From contig NZ_CP072524.1 in NCBI RefSeq assembly GCF_017753665.1, positions 558,001 to 622,000 of the forward strand: a DNA stretch of 64,000 nt, given 5' to 3'. This document shows, in pieces, positions 25,334-34,294 of the stretch (position 1 is the first letter of the stretch; each line of letters starts with the position of its first letter). Under the pieces are notes generated by a model. The model ran no database searches. It worked only from the letters and a program-made list of their open reading frames with translations, and was not told where the DNA came from. The translations under genes and the position numbers were made by a program. The DNA is from Neisseria sicca. GTDB lineage: Bacteria > Pseudomonadota > Gammaproteobacteria > Burkholderiales > Neisseriaceae.

Positions 25334-26161
25334 ATGGCGATTTTGGTTACCGGCGCGTCAGCAGGTTTCGGTGAGGCGATGTGCCGCACGTTTGCGCAGG
25401 CCGGTTATTTTGTTATCGGTGCGGCGCGGCGCGGCGAGAAACTGCAGGCATTGGCGGCTGAATTGGGCGAGCGGTTTTATCCTTTGGAAATGGACGTTTC
25501 GCGTACCGAGTCGATACGCAACGCGCTCGACAGCCTGCCTGAAAATTTTGCCGAAATCGATTGCCTGATCAACAACGCCGGATTGGCTTTGGGTTTGGAA
25601 ACGGCGGACAAAGCAGATTTTGGCGATTGGGAAACCATGATTCAAACGAACATCGTTGGTCTGACTTTCTTAACGCGCCAAATCCTGCCGCAAATGGCGG
25701 AGCGCAAACAAGGCTATATCATGAATCTGGGTTCGATTGCCGGCAGCTATGCCTACGAGGGCAGCAACGTGTACGGCGCGACCAAGGCGTTTGTGCGCCA
25801 GTTCAGCATGAACCTGCGCGCGGAATTGGCGGATAAAAACATCCGCGTCACCAACATCGAGCCGGGTTTGTGCGGCGGTACCGAGTTTTCCAACGTCCGC
25901 TTTAAGGGCGATGACGAGCGTGCGGAAAAGGTTTATGAAAACGTCGAATCCATTCAGCCGCAAGACATCGCGGACACGGCTTTATGGCTCTATCAGCGTC
26001 CGGCGCACATGAACGTCAACTCCATCGAAATCATGCCTGTTGCCCAAACATTTGCCGGTATGAAAGTGATCCGCAATGCGCTGCCCGTACCCGCGCAGGC
26101 AGAGAATTTCGAGAAACAAAGCATGTCTTTGTTTGCACGGATTAAGTCGTGGTTTAAATAG
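25334..26161 (+). CDS. short-chain dehydrogenase/reductase (YdfG-like)
   Basis: The 275-residue protein has the classical SDR layout: TGASAGFGEAMC cofactor motif at 6-17, NNAGLALG near 80, the catalytic Ser in GSIAGSYAYEGSNVY, then Tyr-x3-Lys (YGATK), and a C-terminal extension of about 35 residues beyond YdfG. YdfG-type enzymes reduce 3-hydroxy acids such as serine and malonic semialdehyde with NADP. AAAGGAAA precedes the ATG at 25334. The extension ends in a Lys/Phe-rich tail that I do not recognise. Confidence 0.85.
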   Translation: MAILVTGASAGFGEAMCRTFAQAGYFVIGAARRGEKLQALAAELGERFYPLEMDVSRTESIRNALDSLPENFAEIDCLINNAGLALGLETADKADFGDWETMIQTNIVGLTFLTRQILPQMAERKQGYIMNLGSIAGSYAYEGSNVYGATKAFVRQFSMNLRAELADKNIRVTNIEPGLCGGTEFSNVRFKGDDERAEKVYENVESIQPQDIADTALWLYQRPAHMNVNSIEIMPVAQTFAGMKVIRNALPVPAQAENFEKQSMSLFARIKSWFK

Positions 26162-26175
26162 GGTTTTGAAAGAAG

Positions 26176-26213
26176 AAAGGTCGTCTGAAAATGGTTTTCA
26201 GACGACCTTTTTA
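26176..26213. terminator. bidirectional uptake-sequence terminator
   Basis: AAAGGTCGTCTGAAAAT faces its complement plus TTTTT between the convergent SDR and DUF3108 genes. Confidence 0.7.
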
Positions 26214-26223
26214 GTTAGGGATT

Positions 26224-26892
26224 TCAGGGTTTGACAGGTTTGCCGTTGATGCTGACGGAAGTCAGTTTCAAATCGTAGGTTTTGCCGTCGTCGGTATAGC
26301 TGATTTGGGCGGGGATGTTGCCCAAGGAGGTGGCGAAGGAATAGGTTACAGTGTCGTCGCCGCGTTGTACGCGGTATTTTTCGACGGGTATGGCTTTGCC
26401 GTTCAGGGTATAGCTGCCGCTGCCGATTTTGCTCATACCGCTGACGGGATAGATTTTTTTGCCGTTGGTGATGCTCAGGCGGGCGGGCAGTTTCGCATCG
26501 TTGGCGGCAAGCTGCCATGCCAGCGTGAATAAATCGCTGATGTTGCCGCCGACGGTTTCGGTTTGCAGCTCGCCTGTTTTACCGTAGGTAACCTGATTGC
26601 CTCGGAATTTGGCTTCGGCATAGGTTTTGCCGTCGCGGACATCTTTGTAGTAACTCGGGCGGATGGTGTTGCCGCTGATGCTGCCGCCGGATTCGAAACG
26701 GATGTGGTAGAGCGGGACTTTGATTCTGGAAACGATGGTGTATTGGTTGCCGCTGCGTGTGAAGGTCATGGTGGCGGGTATGCCGTAGCTGCCGGAGTAT
26801 TTCAGGGTGGCTGATTGGGGTAGTCCTGCGGCATAGGCGTTTGCGGCGCTTAGGGAGAGGGCGGCGGCGATTAGCAGGGTGGGTGTTTTCAT
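26224..26892 (-). CDS. DUF3108-family secreted protein
   Basis: The 222-residue precursor has a Sec signal peptide (cleavage probably after NAYA, near 22). The mature protein is a beta-rich domain typical of DUF3108: SATLKYSGSYGIPATMTFTRSGNQYTI at the start, then RFESGGSISGNTIRPSYYKDVRDGK. It should be periplasmic. The role of the family is not established, and no operon partner is seen. Confidence 0.75.
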   Translation of the reverse strand: MKTPTLLIAAALSLSAANAYAAGLPQSATLKYSGSYGIPATMTFTRSGNQYTIVSRIKVPLYHIRFESGGSISGNTIRPSYYKDVRDGKTYAEAKFRGNQVTYGKTGELQTETVGGNISDLFTLAWQLAANDAKLPARLSITNGKKIYPVSGMSKIGSGSYTLNGKAIPVEKYRVQRGDDTVTYSFATSLGNIPAQISYTDDGKTYDLKLTSVSINGKPVKP

Positions 26893-26943
26893 GATATTTC
26901 CTCCTGTTTTGGGTCGTCTGAAAGGGTTTCAGACGAGCTTGGT

Positions 26944-27981
26944 TTATTGGAGATTGCCCGAACCGAACATAAATTCTATCTGGCTTTGGTAATGGCTGTT
27001 GCCGTTGCGTTTGTCGAAGTCGGCGGCAAGCTCGTGGGCATGTTGCGCCGCATCTTCGTCAAAGGGGTAGAGTGCGATGAGGTAGTCCAAATAGAGCATA
27101 TTGTCGTTTTGGGCATGTTGAATAATGGCGTCGCCGTGCCGGTTCATCAAATCGAGGGCGCGTTGCGACTGTCCGAGTTTGTAAGCCAGTTGGGAGAAGA
27201 GGGGGATAAGGCGTACGAAAATTTCGTCTTCTTCGGCGTTGATTTTGTCTATGGCTTCATCCAAAAGACGCTCTGCTTCCGGATATTTGCCCAGCCGTAT
27301 CATGCTGTCGACGGCGGGATGGTAGGTAATATGCGGCACTTCGGCGCAGGTCATTTCGCCCGTTAAGATGGGTTGGGCGGTGTCGATGGCTTTTTGATAC
27401 TGTCCGATGAAATGGTAGAAGTTGACTTGTTCGGTCTGTTCGCACGCGGGACAGTCGGAAAATTCGTCCGTCGCGGTTTGCTGCCATTTTTGGAAATTTT
27501 CTTTGGCGGCGGTGTGGTCTCCGGTCAGGATGTTTTGCAGCATCAGTGTTTTATAAAATGATGAAAGACTGAACCGCATGTTTTCATAGTGGTAACGCAT
27601 TGTTTCGTTCGCTTCCTCGATTTCCTTTTTGTCGAGAAAAAGGTCGCGGGCAAGCGTAGGAATGATCCATTTGAATTTCCACTGGCAATCGATTAAATCG
27701 TAGAAACCTTCGGGAAAGCCGTCGTCTTCAGGATGCTGCTCGTAGCTTTCGTCACAGCGGTCCAAGTGATGGTCGATCAGCCAGTTTAGGCAGTGCAGCT
27801 TGAAACCGGGAGAAAAGGATTGGTTGCTGAGTACGTCGCCGACAACAAAATTGCATAATGCCAACGTTGTTTCAGGGTTGTTTTTGAGGCTTTGGTTGAA
27901 TAAATCGATGGCTTTGCTTTGGCGTTGACGGTAGTCGGATTCGGAAATGATATCCAAAAGGGTCAACTGGTTTTGGCTCAT
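26944..27981 (-). CDS. hypothetical helical-repeat protein
   Basis: The 345-residue protein is mostly helical, acidic and without a signal or membrane segment. Pairs of helices such as YQKAIDTAQPILTGEMTC and RLGKYPEAERLLDEAIDKINAEED look like TPR repeats in the C-terminal half. CPACEQTEQ is the only Cys pair. The gene ends near the DUF3108 start and begins 37 bases from the purN stop on the same strand. I do not recognise the family; a scaffold or regulatory role would be guesswork. Confidence 0.6.
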   Translation of the reverse strand: MSQNQLTLLDIISESDYRQRQSKAIDLFNQSLKNNPETTLALCNFVVGDVLSNQSFSPGFKLHCLNWLIDHHLDRCDESYEQHPEDDGFPEGFYDLIDCQWKFKWIIPTLARDLFLDKKEIEEANETMRYHYENMRFSLSSFYKTLMLQNILTGDHTAAKENFQKWQQTATDEFSDCPACEQTEQVNFYHFIGQYQKAIDTAQPILTGEMTCAEVPHITYHPAVDSMIRLGKYPEAERLLDEAIDKINAEEDEIFVRLIPLFSQLAYKLGQSQRALDLMNRHGDAIIQHAQNDNMLYLDYLIALYPFDEDAAQHAHELAADFDKRNGNSHYQSQIEFMFGSGNLQ

Positions 27982-28018
27982 GGTTTTTCCTTGTATTGTG
28001 TCGCGAATTGGGAGTGGA

Positions 28019-28645
28019 TTACGCGAGCAGGGTTTGCCCTTCGGCGTTGCCTGCTGAATTGAAAACTCGGTTGCCTTCGATTTTCAGACGACCTGCGACG
28101 AAATCGGCAACGGCTTGCGGGAATAGGCGGTGTTCGACGGTAAGGACGCGGGCAGCAATGTCGTCGGGTGTGTCGCCGTCAAGTATCGGGACGATGCCTT
28201 GCGAGATAATCGGACCGCAGTCCAGCTCGGGGGTCACGAAGTGGATGGTACAGCCGGCAACGCGGCAGCCCGCTTCGAGGGCGCGTTCGTGGGTGTGCAG
28301 ACCGGTGAAGGCGGGAAGGATGGACGGGTGGATGTTGATCAGGCGGTTTGGGTAATGGGCGCAGAATTCGGGCGTGAGAATGCGCATAAAACCTGCAAGG
28401 ACGACCAAATCAGGTTGATAGGCATCGATTTTCTCCATCATGGCTTGGTCGAAATCGAGGCGGCTAGGGAAGTCTTTGTGGTTGAGGCTGTCGGTGGAGA
28501 TGCCGCGCTCGGCTGCCCAAGCCAGTCCGGCAGCGGTTGCGCTGTTGCTGAGGACGGCGACGATGCGGGCGTCGGGAATGGCAGCATTGACGATGGCCTG
28601 CATATTGCTGCCGCGGCCGGAGATGAGGATAACGATGTTTTTCAT
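28019..28645 (-). CDS. purN: phosphoribosylglycinamide formyltransferase PurN
   Basis: PurN transfers a formyl group from 10-formyl-tetrahydrofolate to GAR in purine synthesis. The 208-residue protein has the GAR-binding GRGSNMQAI at 10-18, LAGFMRILTP near 85, the catalytic Asn and His in NIHPSILPAF, and the catalytic Asp in TPELDCGPII. Length is typical. One uptake sequence lies within the gene near its 3' end. Confidence 0.95.
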   Translation of the reverse strand: MKNIVILISGRGSNMQAIVNAAIPDARIVAVLSNSATAAGLAWAAERGISTDSLNHKDFPSRLDFDQAMMEKIDAYQPDLVVLAGFMRILTPEFCAHYPNRLINIHPSILPAFTGLHTHERALEAGCRVAGCTIHFVTPELDCGPIISQGIVPILDGDTPDDIAARVLTVEHRLFPQAVADFVAGRLKIEGNRVFNSAGNAEGQTLLA

Positions 28646-28815
28646 GGTGTCGGGCTTTCGATTTTTTTCAGGCAGTCATTGTATAGCAAAATAAAATCGG
28701 AATGCTATGCGTGATATGGATGGGAATCGGATTTGCAAAGGTCGTCTGAAACGGATAAACCGTACCGTTGCTGCCTGAAAACAGATAACGGCAGTTGGGG
28801 TGGATTTGTAATGAA

Positions 28816-28848
28816 AAATGCCCGAAACGGATTAGGTTCGGGCATTGG
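28816..28848 (-). terminator. Rho-independent terminator of the FKBP gene
   Basis: The stem AATGCCCGAA/TTCGGGCATT is flanked by A-rich sequence (T-rich on the coding strand), 15 bases beyond the stop. Confidence 0.75.
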
Positions 28849-28862
28849 GTTAAAGCGCGGGC

Positions 28863-29684
28863 TTATTGGACTTTTTTGATGTCAACTTGACCGGGGGCAG
28901 GCTGGAAGTCTTCGGGTTTACCGATTTTAACCAGCTTCACGTCGAATACCAAAGTGGAATTCGGACCGATTTTACCACCGGGAACTGCCTGATCGCGGTA
29001 GGCAAGTTTGGACGGGATATAGAATGTGGCTTCGCCGCCTTCTTTCAAGAGTTGAATGCCTTCGGTCCAGCCAGGGATGACTTGGCTGACGGGGAAGGTA
29101 GCAGGGCTGCCGCTGGCTTTACTGCTATCGAAGACGGTACCGTCAATCAGGCGGCCTTCGTATTCGACAACGACGATGTCGTCTTTGGTAGGCTGTTTGC
29201 CTTCACCTTCTTTGGTGATTTTGTATTGCAGGCCGGAGGCGGTGGTTTTCACGCCTTCTTTAGTTGCATTTTCTTTAAGGAACGCTTCGCCTTTTTCAAA
29301 GTTGGCTTTGGCGTCAGCTTGAAGTTTTTCTGCGGCTTTGGTTTGTTGTTCGGTCAGGAATTTCATCATGACTTCTTGCGCTTGAGCTTCGGTCATTTTG
29401 TTTTCTTTGCCTTCATAAGAAGCCTGCATGGCTTCGATGAAGACTTTCATATCGATTTCCGCACCTTGATCTTTCATTTGTTTCAAAGATCTGCCGATGT
29501 CCATACCCATTGCGTAGCTGGCTTGTTGGGTCGGTGTGCCGATAGAAGATGCGTCTGTTGCAGCAGAAGCTGCGGATGCGGGAGCAGAGGCAGCCGCAGG
29601 TGTATTGGCGTCTTTTTTATCGCAGGCGGTCAGTGCCAATGCGGCGGCGATTGCCAATGCGCTAAATTTGAAAGTTTTGTTCAT
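28863..29684 (-). CDS. fkpA: FKBP-type peptidyl-prolyl isomerase lipoprotein (FkpA/Mip-like)
   Basis: The enzyme speeds proline isomerisation during folding of exported proteins. The 273-residue precursor has a lipobox (LTAC, Cys21), an Ala/Ser-rich spacer, an FKBP_N dimerisation domain (about 50-145, YAMGMDIGRSLKQM) and the FKBP catalytic domain (about 150-258: VVEYEGRLIDGTVFDSS, VIPGWTEGIQLLKEGG and FYIPSKLAY). The lipid anchor suggests attachment to the outer membrane, as for Mip of pathogenic Neisseria. Confidence 0.92.
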   Translation of the reverse strand: MNKTFKFSALAIAAALALTACDKKDANTPAAASAPASAASAATDASSIGTPTQQASYAMGMDIGRSLKQMKDQGAEIDMKVFIEAMQASYEGKENKMTEAQAQEVMMKFLTEQQTKAAEKLQADAKANFEKGEAFLKENATKEGVKTTASGLQYKITKEGEGKQPTKDDIVVVEYEGRLIDGTVFDSSKASGSPATFPVSQVIPGWTEGIQLLKEGGEATFYIPSKLAYRDQAVPGGKIGPNSTLVFDVKLVKIGKPEDFQPAPGQVDIKKVQ

Positions 29685-29813
29685 GGTGTTTTCGTCTTTT
29701 AAAAGGGTCAGTAAAAGAAAGTCGGGATTATAGCCCAGTTTGATTCAAAAGGAATCAAAGCTGTTTAAATTTTTGGCTTGGAGTGTAAAGCTGTTTTCAG
29801 ACGACCTTCGGTT

Positions 29814-30254
29814 TCAGGCTTTTCCAGTCATATTGTGGTGTTCGATGGTAAAGCCGCTTTTTCTGTATGCGCTGAAGCGTTCGCGTGCGTCGGCGAGTTC
29901 TTCCAGGCTGCTGCCTACGATTTCGAGTACGCGGGCGGGGATGACAGGGGCTTCGTTCCAAAAGTCGGGCGAGAGGTTGAGGACGATGGCGTTTTCAAGT
30001 ACGGTGGGCAGTGTGTTGCCGAATGCGAGCCATACGGGTGTTTCAGACGACATGGGTTGGTCAGGCTGCCAGATTTCGTGCGGAATGAAACTTTCGGGGA
30101 TTTGCTGCCAAAGGTCGCGGTCGAGGCGGCGGATGGTCTCGGCAGAATCTGACCACACCAATATCTGTCCGCCGTCGCGTATGGCGCGCGCAATCAGGCG
30201 GCAGGCGAAGGCGGCGGGGTCGGCGGCGTGGGTGTAGAAAGTGGCTTTAGGCAT
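29814..30254 (-). CDS. holC: DNA polymerase III chi subunit
   Basis: Chi links the clamp loader to single-strand-binding protein. The 146-residue protein has the HolC start KATFYTHAADPAAFACRLIARAI, an internal WSDSAETIRRLDRDLW segment and the ...VWLAFGNTLPTVLENAIVLNLS region, all typical of the family. One uptake sequence lies within the coding region. Confidence 0.9.
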   Translation of the reverse strand: MPKATFYTHAADPAAFACRLIARAIRDGGQILVWSDSAETIRRLDRDLWQQIPESFIPHEIWQPDQPMSSETPVWLAFGNTLPTVLENAIVLNLSPDFWNEAPVIPARVLEIVGSSLEELADARERFSAYRKSGFTIEHHNMTGKA

Positions 30255-30376
30255 GGCGAGGGAGTGGGGTGGGGAAATGGGGATTATAGTGAAAACGGGT
30301 TGAAAGGGCTATCGGGCTTTCTGTATTGAATTCAAACCTTTTGTCTTTGTTTTTTCGGACGCCTTTTTTGCGGCAG

Positions 30377-31987
30377 TCAGCCCCGTTCCAACACCTTCCG
30401 CGCCGCTTCCACGCCCCAATACAAAGCCTCCTCGAATACCGAATAGCCGCTCAAATCGCTGTGGGCAAACAGCAATCCTGACGAGCGGTTTCTGATTTTT
30501 AACAAAGATTCGTCGTTCAGATAACCGATTTTCGGTACGCTCATGCCATGTCCGCGCACCGTAACATCAACGTGGGAAACGTGTTGCCAGAAGCCTTCTC
30601 CGTAGGCGGCGATCAAGTCTTTGGCGGCCAAGTCGCGCAGTGCTTCGTCGGTGGCTTCGAGCAGTTGGCGGCGGACGGCTTGCGGGGTGTCGTGGTTGAG
30701 CGCGGTGTAGGCAGTAAAAATCGTGCGTTCGGGGCGGGCGACGCGGATGAGCTGGTTGGTGGCGACGACATAGCCGAGTCCTTGGCTGCCGTAGATGACA
30801 TTATCCCATGCGGTTTCGCTGTTGTTTTTTTCTTTCGGGAAGCTGTGCAACTCGAAATTGGCGACCAACCACGGGGCGTATTCGGGAATGTTCAAACCGT
30901 ATTGCGCGGGATTTTCGACGATGCGGGCGGCGACCATCAACGGCATGGCGGAGATAACGTGTTGCGCGGTCAGGGCGACGGTTTCGCCGCTTGAATTGTC
31001 GCGCAGCCAAACTTCGATACGGTCGTCTGAAAGGGGTTTGATTTTGACGGCGGATGCGTTGACGGAAGCGGGTTTGTCGAAGCGGATGCGGTTTTCAGAC
31101 GACCGTTGCCAACCTTCCTGCAAACCGGCATGGCGGCGCAGGTTTTCAGAAAGATGCGCCAAACCTTCGGGCCAGGTAAGGACGGTTTCCACGCTGTTGC
31201 GGGCGGCGAAGTAATGCAGTCCGGCAAAGGCGGATACTTGCGCTATGCCCTGCCCGTAATCGTCGCGGCAGCAGTAATCGAGATACCACAAGAGTTCGGG
31301 CGAGGTGTAGCCCTCTTGCGCAAGCCATTGTTTGAACGTCAGGCTATCAAGTTTGCGCCACGTTTCGTCTGCCGATGACAAGGCAATTGGAATGGCGAAA
31401 ATCTTTTTGCCGTCGCTGCCGTAAGCCTGTTTCAGACGACCGATTAAATCAAAAAAACGTTTGGAATCCGTATCTTCTTTCGGCAACAAGTGTTCTTGCC
31501 ATTTATCCTGATACCAAAGGCGCGACTCGGGCGCGTAAACCAAATCGGTTTCCCTGAAACTGCCGTCCGATTGCAAGATACCAAAATCCGCCAGCATCTC
31601 GCGCACATACACGCTCTCTTTCGACGGCAACGCAAGATAATGCGCTCCGCTCGGCGCTTTCAGGCCGTCTGAAGCGGCGTAGGCGGCATTGTTGCCGTTG
31701 CGCTCGAACCCTTCCGCCAACAATACATCACGATGACCGTGTTTCGCCAAATACCACAACGCCCCCAAACCCGCCGCGCCGCCGCCGAGTATCAGCGTAT
31801 TGCATTCGTAACGGCGGGTCGGCGGGCTGAGCAATTTCCCGTCGCGCAACAAATGCCCCAACGGCAGCCCGACGCGGTTGACGGAAATCGGCGGTTTACG
31901 GTTGAGGCGGTTGTAAGTCAGCCAAGAGAAAGAGGACGCAGCGGCAAGCGCGGCGGTATAACTGAGAAATTGACGGCGTGTCGGCAT
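30377..31987 (-). CDS. Tat-exported FAD-dependent amine-oxidase-like oxidoreductase
   Basis: The 536-residue precursor starts with a Tat-type signal (TRRQFLS followed by a hydrophobic stretch to about 25). The FAD-binding Rossmann motif LILGGGAAGLGALWYLAKHG lies near 66, and a C-terminal dinucleotide-site segment (LLFAHSDLSGYSVFEEALYWGVEAA) resembles flavin monoamine oxidases. It should act in the periplasm. It stands 67 bases downstream of speD on the same strand, so a link to amines or polyamines is plausible but unproven. Uptake sequences of both dialects occur inside it. Confidence 0.8.
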   Translation of the reverse strand: MPTRRQFLSYTAALAAASSFSWLTYNRLNRKPPISVNRVGLPLGHLLRDGKLLSPPTRRYECNTLILGGGAAGLGALWYLAKHGHRDVLLAEGFERNGNNAAYAASDGLKAPSGAHYLALPSKESVYVREMLADFGILQSDGSFRETDLVYAPESRLWYQDKWQEHLLPKEDTDSKRFFDLIGRLKQAYGSDGKKIFAIPIALSSADETWRKLDSLTFKQWLAQEGYTSPELLWYLDYCCRDDYGQGIAQVSAFAGLHYFAARNSVETVLTWPEGLAHLSENLRRHAGLQEGWQRSSENRIRFDKPASVNASAVKIKPLSDDRIEVWLRDNSSGETVALTAQHVISAMPLMVAARIVENPAQYGLNIPEYAPWLVANFELHSFPKEKNNSETAWDNVIYGSQGLGYVVATNQLIRVARPERTIFTAYTALNHDTPQAVRRQLLEATDEALRDLAAKDLIAAYGEGFWQHVSHVDVTVRGHGMSVPKIGYLNDESLLKIRNRSSGLLFAHSDLSGYSVFEEALYWGVEAARKVLERG

Positions 31988-32016
31988 GGAGTTGAATGTC
32001 GGTTTAGGGTTCTGAC

Positions 32017-32056
32017 AGGTCGTCTGAAAACATCAAGACGGTTTCAGACGACCTTT
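32017..32056 (-). terminator. uptake-sequence inverted pair at the end of speD
   Basis: AGGTCGTCTGAAAAC faces GTTTCAGACGACCTTT and overlaps the speD stop codon. It may limit read-through into the FAD oxidoreductase gene. Confidence 0.5.
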
Positions 32057-32447
32057 ACAGGTTTTGTTGTTCTACTGGCGGCTGAGTATCGTCCAATATT
32101 CCTTCGCCACGTTGCGCAACCGTCCAAACAGCCCGTTCTGCCGCCAATTCCCTGCACAATATTTCCTTCACTCTTTCCAACTTCATGCCGCCGCAGATGA
32201 ATGCGTCTATGGCGGCAAAGCGGTGTTCCGGCCACGTGTGGATGCTGATGTGGGATTCGGCGAGCAGTAACACGCCGGTTATACCGCCTGCCCCGCCGAA
32301 GGTGTGGAAACGCTCGGCGAGGATGGTGGCTTCTGCGGCTTGGGCGGTGGCTTTGAGGGCGGTTTTCAGACGACCCTCGTCTTTCAAGACAGCTTCATCA
32401 CAGCCATATAAATCCAAAAGACCGTGGTTGCCGGGGATATGGGTCAT
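32055..32447 (-). CDS. speD: S-adenosylmethionine decarboxylase proenzyme
   Basis: SpeD makes the aminopropyl donor for spermidine synthesis. The 130-residue proenzyme is of the short bacterial class. The self-cleavage site is in LLAESHISIHTWPEH, between Glu64 and Ser65, which becomes the pyruvoyl group; His70 and Cys85 (AFICGG) are the processing and catalytic residues. The start overlaps the stop of the 53-residue gene upstream by ATGA, so translation is probably coupled. No spermidine synthase gene is in the window. Confidence 0.93.
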   Translation of the reverse strand: MTHIPGNHGLLDLYGCDEAVLKDEGRLKTALKATAQAAEATILAERFHTFGGAGGITGVLLLAESHISIHTWPEHRFAAIDAFICGGMKLERVKEILCRELAAERAVWTVAQRGEGILDDTQPPVEQQNL

Positions 32448-32605
32448 TTATGACCTCCGGAATAACCGCTACCGCCGTAATAACCGCCGCCGTAATAGCC
32501 GCCGGAGTGCATACGCGAGCCGTCAGAATCGGAAGAGCCGTAGCTGATAATCATGGAAATGACGATGATGATGGTACTGAAAATGATGTAAGTAGTTCTC
32601 GACAT
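32444..32605 (-). CDS. 53-residue membrane peptide with Gly/Tyr-rich tail
   Basis: The product has a hydrophobic segment at about 5-22 (TYIIFSTIIIVISMIISY), a short Ser/Asp linker and a tail with repeated GGYY/GGGYY units ending in GGHK. Its start lies 3 bases after the DUF4178 stop, and its stop overlaps the speD start as ATGA, which strongly supports a real gene. The function is unknown; its position suggests a small membrane partner of the SPFH/DUF4178 proteins. Confidence 0.75.
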   Translation of the reverse strand: MSRTTYIIFSTIIIVISMIISYGSSDSDGSRMHSGGYYGGGYYGGSGYSGGHK

Positions 32606-32608
32606 GGT

Positions 32609-34135
32609 TTAATCCTCGTCCTCGTCCTCGTCTTTTTTGCCCATAGTCCACATTAACCAGGCTCCTATGAGGATGACTGAGGGGGTGGCAGGGTTGTCGC
32701 TGATTATCAAAGCAGGGAGGTTGACGACAACCAAGATGGCGGTCATCACGATTCTCAGTGATTTATCAATACCGTCTGCCGCCATTTTTGCGGTGTAATG
32801 CGGTGCGCGGCTGCTCAGGCTAAATGCCTCGGCAACTTCGCTGTAATCAACCGGTACGCTTTTGCTCCATGCCATTTCGTGCGTGTTCAATTCGGCAGAA
32901 AGTTTGCGGTTTTGTCCGTCGCGGTAGTCGCTGTAATAGTTCAAATCGCCGCTTCGGATGCGCCAGTAGAACGCGCCGGCCGCGACTTCGACCCTGCCGC
33001 CGTAGTCGTAAAGTTTGCCGCAGCCTTGCGGTTGGCGGTTTCGGTCGAGGCGCGGCCATGTGTTTTGGGTTTGGGAAAGGTTCCAGCCGTCATCGGATTC
33101 GACCAGCCACAGGAAACCTTGCGTCGGGTTGTAAAGCAGATATTCCGACCATTGACCTTCGGGCGTGAGCACGCGGTCGGCGCCGTTAAACAGGTTGTCG
33201 AATGTTTCCTGTGCGTCGGTTTCGGCGTATCTGACCGCCCCCATAACGTAAAATTCGCGGTTTTTCAGACGGCCTTGTCTGCCGACGGACAGGGTAAACA
33301 GGCTTTGCTGCGCCGTGCGCATGGCGTTGGCGGTAATGAGTTCGGCTTTGTCTTTGCCGATTGCCAATTCGCTGCCGCAGCTTGGGCAGTTGAGATGGGA
33401 GGTGAGGCCGTTGACCCAGTGGACGGACGAGCCGCAGTTGGGGCAGTTTTCCGAGGAAATACTGCCTTTCAGACGGCCTGCGCTTTCTTTGATTTCGTCT
33501 TCGCTGCGGGTATTTTCCAGCTTCAAATCATCCAAGTTCACCATGCGGCCGAAGAAGGTTTCGGGGGTGTCGCCGCTGTAATCGAGCGTGATGAAAAGGT
33601 CTTCGCAACGCCAGTCTGCGACTTTGTTCTGACGGTCTTCGTCCAAAACAAACGGCAGCTCGCCCTGCGCGGCAGCGCGTTTCAAGCTGATGTGGCGTAC
33701 GTCTGAGGCGACATAGCGTTTGTTTTGGAAAGTCAGTTCGCTAAATCCTGCCCGAATGTCCTCAAAGCGCGGCGGGTTGTCGGTTTCGACGGGCATGGTC
33801 ATCACATACAAATCGCCTGCTTCCGAAAGCCAGCCCGTCCTGCCGTCGTCAAACAGCGCGTACCATTCGTTCCATGCGCCGTCGTCGTATTGCACCTGAA
33901 GCCGCCCGACCAGGGTGAAGCGTTGCGTAACGAATGTGCCGGCCGTACCGATTTGCAGCGGGCTGAAATCTTCCAGCAATGCGGAATCGCGGCCGGAATC
34001 GACGATACCGTCATCCTGCCGCACCAGCATGCTGTTGCAGTAGCCGCACACCAGCGTAACGGCTGAGGCGGAATGCGCTTCGACAGGCGCGCCGCAGCTC
34101 GGGCAGTCGGTTTTAAAGAAGGGGGTGTTTGACAT
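32609..34135 (-). CDS. DUF4178 protein with two zinc ribbons and C-terminal membrane segments
   Basis: The 508-residue protein has an N-terminal zinc ribbon (CPSCG near 12 and CGYC near 33), a DUF4178 domain, a second zinc ribbon (CPNCG and CPSCG, near 225-250), a second DUF4178-like domain (about 285-420), then two hydrophobic segments and an acidic Asp/Glu tail. The tail is coded by three CTCGTC hexamers on the + strand. I chose the Met whose codon ends at 34135 because the zinc ribbon follows directly. Its function is not known; relatives sit in clusters with SPFH, DUF350 and SpeD proteins. Confidence 0.8.
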   Translation of the reverse strand: MSNTPFFKTDCPSCGAPVEAHSASAVTLVCGYCNSMLVRQDDGIVDSGRDSALLEDFSPLQIGTAGTFVTQRFTLVGRLQVQYDDGAWNEWYALFDDGRTGWLSEAGDLYVMTMPVETDNPPRFEDIRAGFSELTFQNKRYVASDVRHISLKRAAAQGELPFVLDEDRQNKVADWRCEDLFITLDYSGDTPETFFGRMVNLDDLKLENTRSEDEIKESAGRLKGSISSENCPNCGSSVHWVNGLTSHLNCPSCGSELAIGKDKAELITANAMRTAQQSLFTLSVGRQGRLKNREFYVMGAVRYAETDAQETFDNLFNGADRVLTPEGQWSEYLLYNPTQGFLWLVESDDGWNLSQTQNTWPRLDRNRQPQGCGKLYDYGGRVEVAAGAFYWRIRSGDLNYYSDYRDGQNRKLSAELNTHEMAWSKSVPVDYSEVAEAFSLSSRAPHYTAKMAADGIDKSLRIVMTAILVVVNLPALIISDNPATPSVILIGAWLMWTMGKKDEDEDED

Positions 34136-34256
34136 GTTTGCTTTTCGGAAGTGGGTTGGAAGTTTCAGACGACCTTGCAATAGTGTGGGACGGATTGTTT
34201 TTTAAAAATCGAAATATCGACGGCTGGATTTTACCGTATAGACTGACCGAACAGGT

Positions 34257-34290
34257 AAAGGCCGTCTGAAACCGTTTTCAGACGGCCTAT
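34257..34290 (-). terminator. GGCCGTCTGAA inverted pair behind the SPFH gene
   Basis: Both arms carry the GGCCGTCTGAA dialect rather than the AGGTCGTCTGAA form usual here. The stem starts 5 bases beyond the stop codon. Confidence 0.6.
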
Positions 34291-34294
34291 TTCC

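Noticed and set aside
32612..32632. Three CTCGTC hexamers at the end of the DUF4178 gene
   Set aside because: In-frame hexamers only lengthen the acidic tail, so there is no on/off switching.
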